NCBI GenBank assembly: GCA_026414185.1
Contig: JAOAJL010000007.1
Coordinates: 1 to 54,628 of the forward strand
Direction: 5' to 3'
Origin: Microcaldota archaeon
Lineage (GTDB): Archaea; Micrarchaeota; Micrarchaeia; Anstonellales; Anstonellaceae
Length of the DNA: 54,628 nt
In this document: piece by piece, positions 28,874 to 39,121 of the stretch
Numbering within the stretch: position 1 is the stretch's first letter
Layout: every line of letters starts with the position of its first letter
Made by a program: the position numbers and the translations under genes
Notes under the pieces: generated by a model
What the model saw: only the letters and a program-made list of their open reading frames with translations
Told to the model about the DNA's origin: nothing
Database searches by the model: none

Positions 28874-29695
28874 TTAGCTTCGCCTCTTCATCATTTCGCG
28901 CTTTCTTGCGCGCAGCTCCTCGCGTATGGCAAGCTCTTCTTCAATCTGCTTGATTCTCTTGAGAAGTATCTTGTGCACTCCGCTTCCATACTGCATCGCC
29001 TTTTTCTTCTTCTCAATCGCCGCCTGCGGCACTCCAAGCTCAGCGGCTATCTGGCGGAGCAGCGGCTTTTTGTTCTCCCGTGTGCCGAGCCTTTCTTTAA
29101 TCGGCACCTTCATCACTTCCTGCATAAAAGGCGGATACAGGAAGGGCCATGCCGCATGCATTCCGAAGTTTTTTGCCACAAGCTCCTGCGAGCGGCAGTC
29201 ACCTTTCGGAAGCTCTTTTATCTCCTTTTCAAGAAGCCTTCGCAGCTGTCCCTCCTTCATCCCGGGCCTGTAGTATCTGTCGTATCCTATGAAAAGCTCC
29301 TCCGCGCCCGTTCCTGAAAGTAGCTTCCACTTGCCAGCCCTCGCAGCTTCGCGGGCGCAGGAAAAGACAGGGACCATAAGCTCAACTTCAAGCAGGTTGC
29401 CCTTCCTTATCTTATAGCACTTTTTGTAGACAGAAACAATCTCATCCTCAGAAAGCACCACTTCCTTATGGGGCAAGCCAAGCTCTGCCGCTATGGCTTT
29501 GGCAGCCTCCAAATCAGTGCTTCCCGGCATCCCCGCCGTAACCAACAGGGGCGTCCCAAACCTCTTTGCCACAGTTGCAATAGTGCTTGAATCCAGCCCT
29601 CCGGAAAAGAGAATCGCCAGCTCTCCCTGGCAGGTGTTTCGCATCCCTTCCACAAAAAGTTCGGCTAGCCTTTTGACATCAGCCATAATACCCAA
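28874..29695 (-). CDS. Asparagine synthase-like ATP pyrophosphatase domain protein (no glutaminase domain)
   Basis: LAILFSGGLDSSTIATVAKR PP-loop; LLSGTGAEELFIGYDRY. Confidence 0.85.
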   Translation of the reverse strand: MGIMADVKRLAELFVEGMRNTCQGELAILFSGGLDSSTIATVAKRFGTPLLVTAGMPGSTDLEAAKAIAAELGLPHKEVVLSEDEIVSVYKKCYKIRKGNLLEVELMVPVFSCAREAARAGKWKLLSGTGAEELFIGYDRYYRPGMKEGQLRRLLEKEIKELPKGDCRSQELVAKNFGMHAAWPFLYPPFMQEVMKVPIKERLGTRENKKPLLRQIAAELGVPQAAIEKKKKAMQYGSGVHKILLKRIKQIEEELAIREELRARKREMMKRRS

Positions 29696-29742
29696 TCCAT
29701 CCTTATCCTTTTAAACATGATTTTTCCGAATGTTTCCAAAAG

Positions 29743-29906
29743 GGGCCCGTAGCTCAGTTTGGATAGAGCGGCACTCTCCTAACTTGGGCGTTTGTGCCAA
29801 GCACGCCGCCCAGCAACTCGCCCTCGCGCGAGGGCGAACGAGAGTCCCTTTTCCGAAATTGCTCGGAGAAAGGTGAAGGTCGTGAGTTCAAATCTCACCG
29901 GGCCCG
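29743..29906 (+). tRNA. tRNA-Arg(CCU), intron-containing
   Basis: GGGCCCG/CGGGCCC acceptor, GCTC/GAGC D-stem, CTCCTA|A loop, GTGAG-TTCAAAT-CTCAC T-arm; 89-nt intron 29782-29870. Anticodon stem GCACT/GGTGA has a terminal G.A and a T.G pair, so the intron boundary is less certain. Confidence 0.78.
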
Positions 29907-29908
29907 CT

Positions 29909-30499
29909 ATGGCAACCTCCCGCCTGCCCTACGTTTTTCTTTTTGCGCTTTTGCTCACCATCAACCTCCTTATTTTCCTTACTCCTCTCATTGCAATGGA
30001 AGGGCAATCCATAGCAGCGGAAGCCCTCTATGCCGCCTTCTCCCCGACCTGCCACCAGCTTACCTCTCGCTCGCTTTGCCTTTTCAGATGGGAAGACAAG
30101 CGCATCTCAATAGGAAGCTGCATTGAGCCTGAAAGGCTTTCATTTTCGCGGGCAAACCGGGTTGTCTATCCCGATAGGGTCGGCTACAAGTTTCCAGTAT
30201 GCGCGCGCGACACCGCCATCTATGCGGCAATGCTTCTTGGGCTTGCCATCCTGCCCTTCATAACCAGAATTGAGCTTGAAGACCTGCCTAACGTGTGGTT
30301 ATTGGTGGCTGCGGCGCTTCCCATCGGCATAGATGGCGGTTTGCAACTTCTTGGAATTTTGGAAAGCACAAACACAGTCCGCATACTGACAGGCGCGATA
30401 GTTGGGCTGGCACTCCCCTTTTATCTTCTGCCTATCCTAAATGCGCTTTACTCCCTCATAAAAGAAAAGCTGGAAGGCGAAGGGCTTCTTGCCAAATAA
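29909..30499 (+). CDS. DUF2085-like membrane protein
   Basis: AFSPTCHQLTSRSLCLF Cys/His motif, TM segments; ATG at 29909 follows tRNA-Arg. Confidence 0.7.
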   Translation: MATSRLPYVFLFALLLTINLLIFLTPLIAMEGQSIAAEALYAAFSPTCHQLTSRSLCLFRWEDKRISIGSCIEPERLSFSRANRVVYPDRVGYKFPVCARDTAIYAAMLLGLAILPFITRIELEDLPNVWLLVAAALPIGIDGGLQLLGILESTNTVRILTGAIVGLALPFYLLPILNALYSLIKEKLEGEGLLAK

Positions 30500-30550
30500 C
30501 CCAGCCCAAGTCCACTGCAGCAAGGTTCCCCCTCCTCTCCGCCCATGAAA

Positions 30551-32251
30551 TTACTCAAATATGTGCTCAACTATGGCGGCGTAGGCAGGGCGTGAGATGA
30601 ACAAGCCCAAAAGAGCGCCCAGTATGGTGGCAGTCGCAAACCCTATTATTTCCACAAGCCCTGATATGAGAAGAAGCGGCAGCATGGCAACCACCGCCAC
30701 GGTCACAGAGGTGGTTATTATCGCAAACGCCTTTTCCATCCTTTTTCTTGCTTCCTCGCCCTTTTTCAAAAGCTCGTCCGTGACCACTATCTGCGCATCC
30801 ACCCCGACCCCAATCGCAGCAAGCATGCCTGCCATCGCCGACAAGTCTATGGTGAAGGAGCCGAGTATCGCCATCAAGATGATGAGCTCCGCAAAGCTGA
30901 TGGAAAGCATAGGGACAATTATCTGCAGGCGCCGATAGCGCAGCGCGACCATAAGAGAAATCGCAAGGAGCGCAAAAGCAAGCCCTATGAGCGAAAGCCT
31001 CAGGAACTCAGAGCCAAGCGGTGCGGGTATGACGGTTCTGCTTCCTATCGTTATCTGGACGGGAAGCGCCCCTCCTTTGAGGATGGAGGCAAGCTCGCGC
31101 TCCTTTTTCAGCGCATCCGCAGTCCTCTCCTGCTGGGTTGCTCCGCTTGCAGGGCCGCTTATTGTATAGCCGTAATTAAGGAGCCCCTCGGTGACAGAGG
31201 GCACAAGGCGCGGGGCTGAGAGGAGCCCTACTGCCTTCCATACAGTGACCGCGTTGCTTGTCGGAAGATAAGGCGATATCTGATATGAAGGTGTCATCTC
31301 CTCCGCGCTTCTTTCCTCCACCAAAAAGCCCGCTTCCCTCAGCTTGCCGGCAAGCGCGCTTCCTTTCTTGATGATGGCTTTCGTCTTGTTGTTTTTCGGC
31401 TGGAGCGAAAAGTTCTTTTCAATCTCCTCCTCTATGTAGACGGCTATGTCGTCCCCTTCCAACCGCAGGGCAGACTCTGCCAGGGAGTAGGCAGTCGCCT
31501 TGGAAACCGGCGTTCCTGCCGACTTTGCATTTGCCAAAAGCTCCTTTTCTCCGACAATCACTATTGCATTTGAAGGCCTGTCAAGGAACATATAAAGAGG
31601 GTAGTTTGCCTTGCCCTTCGCCACCTCCGCAAACCTCTGTGCGCCGCGCTTGGTCACGCTGAACTGCACCCCCCAGTCTGCTCCGTGAAGATACTGAGGC
31701 GGGACTGCAGTTATTGAGCCGGAGTAGATATCCTCCCCTGAAATTGCAACCTTCCCATCCACTATGCCCTGATAGACTCCCTGCTGGGAAAGCAGCTTCT
31801 CAACATCTCGTATAAGCTGCGGGTCGGATGCCGGTAGCTCAACATATATCTCGCTGTCGCCTATCGGACGGACTTTCACCTCGGTCAGCCCAAATGAAGC
31901 CGCGCGCGTCTTTATGGTATTTACCATCTCTTCCATGACAACGGTGCCGACCGGCTGCTCCAAAAGCACAGGCAGCCGCACCCCTCCTGAGAAGTCTATG
32001 CCGTATTTCACTCCGTTTGACCAGATGGAAAAAGCCGAAAGTAGTACGATGGCGAACAAGCCGGCAACGCGGACGTTGTCGCTTTTCAGAAAGGAAATGG
32101 CAATTGCGACCGCAAGAAGGGAGCCTATGTAAATCGCGACGCCAGAAGGCTTCATCGCATACATCGCCGCGCAGGCAAGGAGCGTAAAGAGGAATATTGC
32201 CGCAACTTCGCGCGTGCGCGCCCCTTTCATTATTTCTGCAAGAGTTATCAT
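30551..32251 (-). CDS. secD: Protein-export membrane protein SecD
   Basis: YGIDFSGGVRLPVLLE, AMAGMLAAIGVGVDAQIVVTDELL; internal Met start. Confidence 0.92.
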   Translation of the reverse strand: MITLAEIMKGARTREVAAIFLFTLLACAAMYAMKPSGVAIYIGSLLAVAIAISFLKSDNVRVAGLFAIVLLSAFSIWSNGVKYGIDFSGGVRLPVLLEQPVGTVVMEEMVNTIKTRAASFGLTEVKVRPIGDSEIYVELPASDPQLIRDVEKLLSQQGVYQGIVDGKVAISGEDIYSGSITAVPPQYLHGADWGVQFSVTKRGAQRFAEVAKGKANYPLYMFLDRPSNAIVIVGEKELLANAKSAGTPVSKATAYSLAESALRLEGDDIAVYIEEEIEKNFSLQPKNNKTKAIIKKGSALAGKLREAGFLVEERSAEEMTPSYQISPYLPTSNAVTVWKAVGLLSAPRLVPSVTEGLLNYGYTISGPASGATQQERTADALKKERELASILKGGALPVQITIGSRTVIPAPLGSEFLRLSLIGLAFALLAISLMVALRYRRLQIIVPMLSISFAELIILMAILGSFTIDLSAMAGMLAAIGVGVDAQIVVTDELLKKGEEARKRMEKAFAIITTSVTVAVVAMLPLLLISGLVEIIGFATATILGALLGLFISRPAYAAIVEHIFE

Positions 32252-32255
32252 CGCA

Positions 32256-33422
32256 CTACCCCGAAAATATAGAGGACAGAAACGGCTTTTGCTCCTCCCC
32301 CGCCTTCCCGCCCTTTTCAAGATACCAAAGGACAATCACCGCATTCAGCATCCAGGTTGCAATAAGGTCCCCCACCAGCCCAGCCAGCGCTACAGCAGAA
32401 ATCTCATAATAGGTGTTGATGTGGGTGAGCGAAGCAAGTATGAAGAGGCAGACGAAAGAGAGCATGAGCGCAACGCTCATCGTCATCCCGGTTTTCATCG
32501 CCTCATAAGCCCTCTGCCTCGGTTCGCCTTCTCTCCTTTTTATTACGCGCATGGTCAGCAGAACGTCCGTGTCAAGGGAAAAGCCGATCAGCATCAGCAG
32601 TGCGGCAAAGGAGGCAAGGGTAAGGGGTATTCCAAACAGCCCCATCGCGCCAAGCCCCATGATGACATCGCAAGCAGCGCCAATCAGGACCGCCAAGCTT
32701 GGCACCACGCTTCTGAAAATCAGAAAAACCACTATGGAAACCAAAACAGTGGAGATTATTATGACATTCACTGCTTTTTCTATGAACTTTGCCGAGAGGG
32801 AAGCCGAAACCTCGTTGAATTGGGCGCTTTCATACCCGACTTCTGAGGAAAGGAGGGCAGTCAGCTTTTCAGAGTATTCATCAAGTATTGCCCTATAGGA
32901 ATTGCCGACCGCCTCCTTCAAAGCGTTTGTCTCAGAGTATTCAGTCGCATTTTGCGCCCTGCCCGCAATTCCAAAAAGTCCGTTGGCATAAGCGTCAGTG
33001 CTTTTCCTTGCTTCAAGATAGGCTGAAACCGCTTCGGCGCTTCCATTGCTTGCCGCAACTTCCGCCTCAAGCCGAGAAACATGCTCTATCTCCGAGAAAA
33101 AGGAGCTTTTGAGCTCCTCTGCCAAAGTGAGCTTCTCATCCCGCTCTATCTCAACCTCCACTTCGTATCCGCTTGGGTTTTGAAGCGACTTGACCGATGA
33201 AACTGCGAAGCCCGCATCTTCAAGTGCGGCTTTGAGCTTCTGCTCATCCACTCCTGCCGCAGTCTGCATAGTGACGAGGGTGCCTCCTTTGAAATCAACC
33301 CCCCTTTTTATGGCATAAGGCGAGCCGGGCAAGCCTATGAGAAGAAGCGAAGCTACCACAAGAACTAAGGGCACAACTATCAAAACCTTGTAATTTCCCG
33401 TGTAAGGGTTTGGCATTTCCAT
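32256..33422 (-). CDS. secF: Protein-export membrane protein SecF
   Basis: GVDFKGGTLVTMQT, LASFAALLMLIGFSLDTDVLLTMRV. Confidence 0.93.
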   Translation of the reverse strand: MEMPNPYTGNYKVLIVVPLVLVVASLLLIGLPGSPYAIKRGVDFKGGTLVTMQTAAGVDEQKLKAALEDAGFAVSSVKSLQNPSGYEVEVEIERDEKLTLAEELKSSFFSEIEHVSRLEAEVAASNGSAEAVSAYLEARKSTDAYANGLFGIAGRAQNATEYSETNALKEAVGNSYRAILDEYSEKLTALLSSEVGYESAQFNEVSASLSAKFIEKAVNVIIISTVLVSIVVFLIFRSVVPSLAVLIGAACDVIMGLGAMGLFGIPLTLASFAALLMLIGFSLDTDVLLTMRVIKRREGEPRQRAYEAMKTGMTMSVALMLSFVCLFILASLTHINTYYEISAVALAGLVGDLIATWMLNAVIVLWYLEKGGKAGEEQKPFLSSIFSG

Positions 33423-33510
33423 AAGAACGCATCCGCTCCCGCAAGCCAGCCCTACTCTATTGGGGAATATTATTTAAATGGCACTGCAAAGCCATCTTCC
33501 TTTTGCCTTT

Positions 33511-34497
33511 TCATATTATCTTCAGCAAGCCCCTCCCCACTTCCGCAAGGTCCGCCCCGAGAAGCGAGCTTCCCTGACGCATTGCGGTGAAGGTTATTAT
33601 GAGGGCAAAAAGCGGGTACAAAAGCGCCTGCATGTAAAGGACCGTTATGGTGTTCTTTATCTGCTCAAGTATGCCCGCATGCTTCTCCTCGTTCATCTTC
33701 ACCTCATAATATACCCGCATCGCAGAGCCGTAACTTGTCGCACATGGGGACTTTTCGCCTTCCTCATATGCGCTTATGCTTGTGCAGGCATGCGACGAAT
33801 TTGGCATCATTGCGACTATCAGCACGTATGTTATTGGAAAGACAAAGCCAAATGCAAGGGCAAATGCACATACAAAGCCGCCAGCCCCCCTTGTGGGCGC
33901 AAAAGAGCGGAGGATAAGTCCAATCGGCAGGAATATCTGCACCATCGTGTATTGGGAGAAGTGAAGAAGATAATACTGGACGTAGTGGAATATACCAAGA
34001 TAAACGATGGCTTTGTTTATGTAATGCGCAAGCGAAACTGGTCCAGCGAGGGCGAACGAGCCGCCCGTCCCCTCCACCCCAAAAGCATCAAAAGAAATAG
34101 AACTTGCAAGCTCAACGAAAAAATTGATTCTGAAAACAATATTGTAGATGCGATCCTCGCAGCGAATGGGACCGTTGACAATGTAGGCTTTTGCTATCTT
34201 GAATGGATCGCGCAGATGCCCTTCTGCGGCTTTTTTCAGCTCCACATTGCCGCTTGCAAGCGCCAGCTTTCCAGTAACTTCGCCCATAACCCAGTTGCCG
34301 GCAGAAACCATGCCAACCGCAAAGGCAATTATCAGGAAAGTGACGGCAACCTGCGCATACTCCGCCTTCGCCCAAAGCTCAAGCTGCTGGAGGGAAAATG
34401 CCTTTGCCGCCATCTGAACAAGAACGGTGATGAAAAGCGAAATGAGCCCGATCGTGGCGCATATCGCTTCCCACCCAAGCGGCAGATTCGCAGCCAT
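33511..34497 (-). CDS. Polytopic membrane protein, tandem paralog 6 (VirB6/TrbL-like in character)
   Basis: IFLPIGLILRSFAPTRGAGGFVCAFALAFGFVFPITYVL shared with neighbouring ORFs. Confidence 0.7.
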   Translation of the reverse strand: MAANLPLGWEAICATIGLISLFITVLVQMAAKAFSLQQLELWAKAEYAQVAVTFLIIAFAVGMVSAGNWVMGEVTGKLALASGNVELKKAAEGHLRDPFKIAKAYIVNGPIRCEDRIYNIVFRINFFVELASSISFDAFGVEGTGGSFALAGPVSLAHYINKAIVYLGIFHYVQYYLLHFSQYTMVQIFLPIGLILRSFAPTRGAGGFVCAFALAFGFVFPITYVLIVAMMPNSSHACTSISAYEEGEKSPCATSYGSAMRVYYEVKMNEEKHAGILEQIKNTITVLYMQALLYPLFALIITFTAMRQGSSLLGADLAEVGRGLLKII

Positions 34498-35565
34498 CTA
34501 TATCAGCCTCGTCAGGTTGCTCACGTCTATCTCCTCTCCCAGTATGTGGGTGAGGGAGCGGGCAATCTCTACAAGCACTATGAATGCAAGCACAGGGAGA
34601 ACCACTGCTGCGATAAAATAAAGGACAATCGGTTTTACGATGAATATGGCTGCGTTTGAAAGCCCATTGACCATCTGTTTGACGTTGCCAGTGTCTGCAA
34701 GTTGCCCTATGTTGTTTTTCAGGTCCTCCGCATTTGGCATTTTTCCGCTTTCCACCTGGCTATTGATGTCCTCTGTTTTCTGCTCAAGCTCGCCCTTTAC
34801 GTCCGTCAACTGCCCGCTTATTATGTAGTCCTGAAGCACTATGGATAAAGGGTAGAAAAACAGGAAAGTTATGGAAATGCCAATCAGCGTCCCCCCAAAT
34901 CCCCTTGACGGCTCAAACGCCCTGAAAAACAGCCCAAAAGGAAGTATGTAAGTCAAGGTCGCATACCCCATGTACTCAACCATCTTCATCTGAAGCCCAA
35001 TTAGCAGGTATGATGTTATGAAGCCGGAAACCATGTAAAACACAATCGTGTTAAGCTGACCAACAGACTCCAGGGGGTTGTCTTCCATTCCCAGTCCGAT
35101 GGGGTTGGAGATATAAGTGGTCCTCTGAAGAAGCCCGACAATTTTCGCAAAATGCATCAGGTAGCCAAACAATATCGCTCCCGTCGCCTGAAGCCCTCCA
35201 AAATAATCCTCAACAATTTCAAACATATTCTTGTCTGCGTACTTCGGCGGTTGGGAGGGCAAGTCAAGAAAACCAAGCTTGAATGCGCATGCGCCAAAAA
35301 TAAAGAAGGCAATAACCGCAAACAAGCCTGCTGTTGCAAATATCTGGAAAAGCTCAAACTTGCACCATGTAAGGAATGCTTGGTTGCGTAGGAAATTGGC
35401 AAACATGAAAAGCAGGACAAGCGAAATCAGAGAAACAAGGAGGGCAAGAAGGCAAAGCTCAAACCACCCGCTGCCAAGCACTCCAAACGAATATGGAAAT
35501 ACGTGCGGGTCGTGCGCAACTATCTTTTCGCATATTTTTTGGGCAAGCAACATAACATTCCTCAT
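34498..35565 (-). CDS. Polytopic membrane protein, tandem paralog 5
   Basis: YILPFGLFFRAFEPSRGFGGTLIGISITFLFFYPLSIVL; C-terminal LGEEIDVSNLTRLI. Confidence 0.7.
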   Translation of the reverse strand: MRNVMLLAQKICEKIVAHDPHVFPYSFGVLGSGWFELCLLALLVSLISLVLLFMFANFLRNQAFLTWCKFELFQIFATAGLFAVIAFFIFGACAFKLGFLDLPSQPPKYADKNMFEIVEDYFGGLQATGAILFGYLMHFAKIVGLLQRTTYISNPIGLGMEDNPLESVGQLNTIVFYMVSGFITSYLLIGLQMKMVEYMGYATLTYILPFGLFFRAFEPSRGFGGTLIGISITFLFFYPLSIVLQDYIISGQLTDVKGELEQKTEDINSQVESGKMPNAEDLKNNIGQLADTGNVKQMVNGLSNAAIFIVKPIVLYFIAAVVLPVLAFIVLVEIARSLTHILGEEIDVSNLTRLI

Positions 35566-36932
35566 ATTATCTTTTCAAGCGCGGATAGGTCAATCTCAGT
35601 GCCAAGCGCCTTGGCAACTTCCTTCGCCAAGGTTATTGTTATGAATATTATGAAAATAGGTATGACCAGGCTGACTATGAAAAGAAAGAAAATCACCTCG
35701 TATATTCCATACAGTAAAAGCGTCAATATTGGGGGCAGAAGAAAAGCAGCAAGCCAGCTTATATTGAATTTTTGAAGTATCTTATTCAATGCCACTGTGC
35801 CTATCGCCACACCTGCAACACCACCAAACGCACCCATGCCGCTGAGTTTTTCAAACACTCCGCCGACCGCCTTTGAGAGCACAGTATTATATATGCAAAA
35901 AACTCCGCTTCCAACAACGGGTAGTTGGCCATCAATAGAAATCACAATGTCGCCTTGTAGAACCTTCTCCTGCGAAAGGCGGTAGGGCTTGCTTGCAGGC
36001 CACGGGTCATAGCCTCTCTTGCCATTAGCGATGAAAGGCTCGTTTTCGTCCTCTGGCTGGGGGTTAATTCCAACACAGCACATCGGCTTGTCCCCAACGC
36101 AAGTCGCCCAGATATGAGGCGGATTTGCAATCGCAAGTTCGTTTTCAAAATAGTTAGTTATCATCTCGCCAAACTGGACCATCATGAACGGATAGACAAA
36201 ATAAAGCGATATGGCAAGACCGATTAGGGCGTTTGCGCCTGCCTTTGCCTGAGGTCCAAAAGCCCGAAGGAATATGCCAAGAGGCAAAAACAGCGGAAGC
36301 ATGGTGTTTTTGATAAAGCAGAGCAAAAATTCGTGTGCAAACCACTCGGCAACAGCCGCGGCTATAAGTTGCATTATCGCCCCAAGCCCGTCAAATATAG
36401 GTCTGAACATAGGGGCAATTTGAAAACTCGTAGCAAAAGCCTTAAAGCCAGCTAGCTTTATATTAGGTTTTTGGTGCGCCACAAACGAAATAATCATGTT
36501 TGAGAAAACCATAAGGGCAAAATCAAAAACAACAGTGTTTCTTATTAGAGTTGAATAAGCGCGGGCGGTGTCTATGTTTTTTACGCCAAAGTCCTCAAGC
36601 CCAGCAAACGACAAAGTCAGCACAGAGAGTATCGCTGCCGTTTCAGCCACGCCCCACAGTGTTCCGCGTAGCCACTCATTCAGCTTTGCGCTTCCGAACA
36701 AACCGCTTACTATGTAGCCTACTGATACTATCAATATGCTTAGAATCAGCGCAATCCAAGCAAGCGGCATCCAGCTATTCGGCGTGCCGCCGACGCACTC
36801 CACGGGCGCTGAAGAGCCAAACATGGTTCCGATGTCGGCAAAGTCAAACGAATTGAGCATGCCGGCAATCATTATGAGGAATATCAAAAATGCGGCAACA
36901 TATGGCATTCTTGAACGGCGTTTTTCCATCAT
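35562..36932 (-). CDS. Polytopic membrane protein, tandem paralog 4
   Basis: LFLPLGIFLRAFGPQAKAGANALIGLAISLYFVYPFMMV; C-terminal LGTEIDLSALEKII. Confidence 0.7.
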   Translation of the reverse strand: MMEKRRSRMPYVAAFLIFLIMIAGMLNSFDFADIGTMFGSSAPVECVGGTPNSWMPLAWIALILSILIVSVGYIVSGLFGSAKLNEWLRGTLWGVAETAAILSVLTLSFAGLEDFGVKNIDTARAYSTLIRNTVVFDFALMVFSNMIISFVAHQKPNIKLAGFKAFATSFQIAPMFRPIFDGLGAIMQLIAAAVAEWFAHEFLLCFIKNTMLPLFLPLGIFLRAFGPQAKAGANALIGLAISLYFVYPFMMVQFGEMITNYFENELAIANPPHIWATCVGDKPMCCVGINPQPEDENEPFIANGKRGYDPWPASKPYRLSQEKVLQGDIVISIDGQLPVVGSGVFCIYNTVLSKAVGGVFEKLSGMGAFGGVAGVAIGTVALNKILQKFNISWLAAFLLPPILTLLLYGIYEVIFFLFIVSLVIPIFIIFITITLAKEVAKALGTEIDLSALEKII

Positions 36933-38191
36933 ATCAGCCTTGAAAGTATGGATATTTCAACGTCTCCGCCTATTAGCGGCGAGAGATACTTAAAAGCGGC
37001 GAGCATCGCCATCAAGCCAAGAAAAGGGATAACTATAGAGAAGACCATCAATGCCCCAAGCGAACCGAGAGTTCCATCTGGGGAAAATTTAGGAAGGATA
37101 TTTCCCTTGAGCCAATTGGTTTTTATCATCTGCAGAAGTTGGCTTTCAAGTTTGTTCATAGTTCTCTTTTGGGCTTCAATGTTTTCCTGGCTTGCCGAGC
37201 CGCAAATATCCATTATGCTTACTTTTGTTTTGCTCATCTCATTCTGGCTCATCGTATTTGGATTGAGGTCGCCCGCAATTCCAGGAATAAATGAGTTTTC
37301 CATATCAACATCCGTTCCAAATTTTGGAGAAGAATTCTGGTCGCTTCCCCTTACAAATCCAAATAAGATGGCGTTTCCAAGGGCATAAAACATAGGCAAG
37401 ACGATATAGGCGCACAGCCCGAGAGCTATAAGAAGCCCGCCAAGCTTTCTTGTGAAGTAAAAAATGCGCAGGACAAGCCCCATGGAAAGCATAAGAGGCA
37501 AAAAGGCAACATGCAGATATTCAAGCATAAGCTGCTGTATTCTGGCAAACATCATCATTTTCACTGTAAGGTCAAAAATCACGTTGTAATACTCGCTGAT
37601 AATAGACAAGCCTGCAAGTGGGCGTATGGAGATGCCGGCAAGCTCAACTATCGCTTTAGCTGATAAGCCGATGGATATATTGTCTGCTAATGCATAAAGA
37701 GAATTAAAGGTGAGAGCGGTTATCGCATTTGTTCTTCCACTCTCATAAAGCATCTGCAAATAGTCCATAGCAAGAGCGATGTGACAGGGCTTTCCGGCTT
37801 GAATGGCGGTCCTGGGCAAGCAAGTGGAAACTGCTGGGTCGCAGCAGATGATACTGTTAACGTAGCTTCGCCAAGCAGGAGAGCCTGCGGTTGCCAACAC
37901 TCTCAGCCAGCCATCCATACTTGCCATTAGCACAAGCACAACCAGCATTATCAGAGCCGAATAGAAAAGCTGACCAACCTCCTTTTTCACCCACGCTTTC
38001 ATGCTCTCGTCGCCAAGGAAACTGAAAGCCATCCACCCCAATGCAAGAAGAAGTGAAACTATTGCCATTGCAAGAAGCGGCATGCCAAGCCATCCCATAA
38101 CAGGTTTTATCTCCTTTCCAGTAGACGATGTGCAGCCTGCCAAAAGAAGCAGGCATATGAAAAGCAACCCAACCGCCATTCCTCTGCGCAT
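36929..38191 (-). CDS. Polytopic membrane protein with lipobox-like N-terminus, tandem paralog 3
   Basis: LLLAGC near the N-terminus; LSMGLVLRIFYFTRKLGGLLIALGLCAYIVLPMFYAL; C-terminal IGGDVEISILSRLI. Confidence 0.7.
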   Translation of the reverse strand: MRRGMAVGLLFICLLLLAGCTSSTGKEIKPVMGWLGMPLLAMAIVSLLLALGWMAFSFLGDESMKAWVKKEVGQLFYSALIMLVVLVLMASMDGWLRVLATAGSPAWRSYVNSIICCDPAVSTCLPRTAIQAGKPCHIALAMDYLQMLYESGRTNAITALTFNSLYALADNISIGLSAKAIVELAGISIRPLAGLSIISEYYNVIFDLTVKMMMFARIQQLMLEYLHVAFLPLMLSMGLVLRIFYFTRKLGGLLIALGLCAYIVLPMFYALGNAILFGFVRGSDQNSSPKFGTDVDMENSFIPGIAGDLNPNTMSQNEMSKTKVSIMDICGSASQENIEAQKRTMNKLESQLLQMIKTNWLKGNILPKFSPDGTLGSLGALMVFSIVIPFLGLMAMLAAFKYLSPLIGGDVEISILSRLI

Positions 38192-38194
38192 ATT

Positions 38195-39100
38195 TTAACC
38201 CATCTTCTGGCTGATAAATTTCACAGTGCCCTTGATAAATGCAATCGTAAGCGTTATGGATAAGGCAGGCAAGAAAAGTGCCTGCAAAAGAATATACGGC
38301 ATAACTTCAAGAGGGCGGAAAAGCAAACCGTCAATGTCAAACATGCCACCCTGGCTTACCGCCCACTGCGAAAAAGCCGCATATCTGTTTTGATCCAGTG
38401 TTCCAAGCGGGCTTTTGAAATCAGCCTTTTTCAGCATCATCCCAACAATTTCAGAGTGCATAACGTAGGTATAAGGATAAACAAGCTGAAAGCCGAGGGC
38501 AGAGGCGATAAGAAAAGTGCCCGCATCCCTCGTTGGCGGGAAAATCCTCAATATTGCCCCTGCGGGAAGCACAAAAGGCAATGCAATGGCTTTTATTACC
38601 TCAATTATCACCTGCTGAACCATAAGGCTGGCGGTAAAAGGAGTCATAAGCGCAAGAAGGAAATCCGCCACCCGCTCAATAACTACAAAAGAAGGGAAGG
38701 CAGGCACCAACACTCCCCACACTGATAGCCCCCATCTCATGCTTATAGAGCCCATATACTGAGAATATATTTTCAGAACCTCCATTGACATTATCGCCAC
38801 AAGAGCAAGGTTGTTTGAAATATAGCTTAGATAGCTCCTCGCAATTGCAAACGGATCTGAGCCTGCCAACACTTCAGTTACCTGAGCCGCAAAGCAGGAA
38901 AAACCGAATATGCTAACCATAAGAAAAGCCGAAACTCCAAGCTGGTAAAGCTCAATTGAAACAAACGACTCATATTCCGGCTTTCTGAAAAAAGCTGCCG
39001 CCATGTAAGCTAAACCAAGCAGAGTGGCAAGCAGGGCAATAGAGACTGCTGCAATTGACAATGCAGTCATTGCTATGAAATCCGGAGTGCAAAGAGGCAT
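38195..39100 (-). CDS. Polytopic membrane protein, tandem paralog 2
   Basis: FVLPAGAILRIFPPTRDAGTFLIASALGFQLVYPYTYVM. Confidence 0.7.
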   Translation of the reverse strand: MPLCTPDFIAMTALSIAAVSIALLATLLGLAYMAAAFFRKPEYESFVSIELYQLGVSAFLMVSIFGFSCFAAQVTEVLAGSDPFAIARSYLSYISNNLALVAIMSMEVLKIYSQYMGSISMRWGLSVWGVLVPAFPSFVVIERVADFLLALMTPFTASLMVQQVIIEVIKAIALPFVLPAGAILRIFPPTRDAGTFLIASALGFQLVYPYTYVMHSEIVGMMLKKADFKSPLGTLDQNRYAAFSQWAVSQGGMFDIDGLLFRPLEVMPYILLQALFLPALSITLTIAFIKGTVKFISQKMG

Positions 39101-39121
39101 CTTTCAACCACCTATCTTCTT

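Noticed and set aside
29792-29908. N-terminal extension of the DUF2085-like ORF
   Set aside because: These codons lie within the tRNA-Arg gene and intron; the ATG at 29909 is the more reasonable start
33478-34659. 393-aa plus-strand ORF
   Set aside because: Antisense to the polytopic paralog genes; composition of a reverse-translated membrane protein (K/R/H/C/Y-rich)
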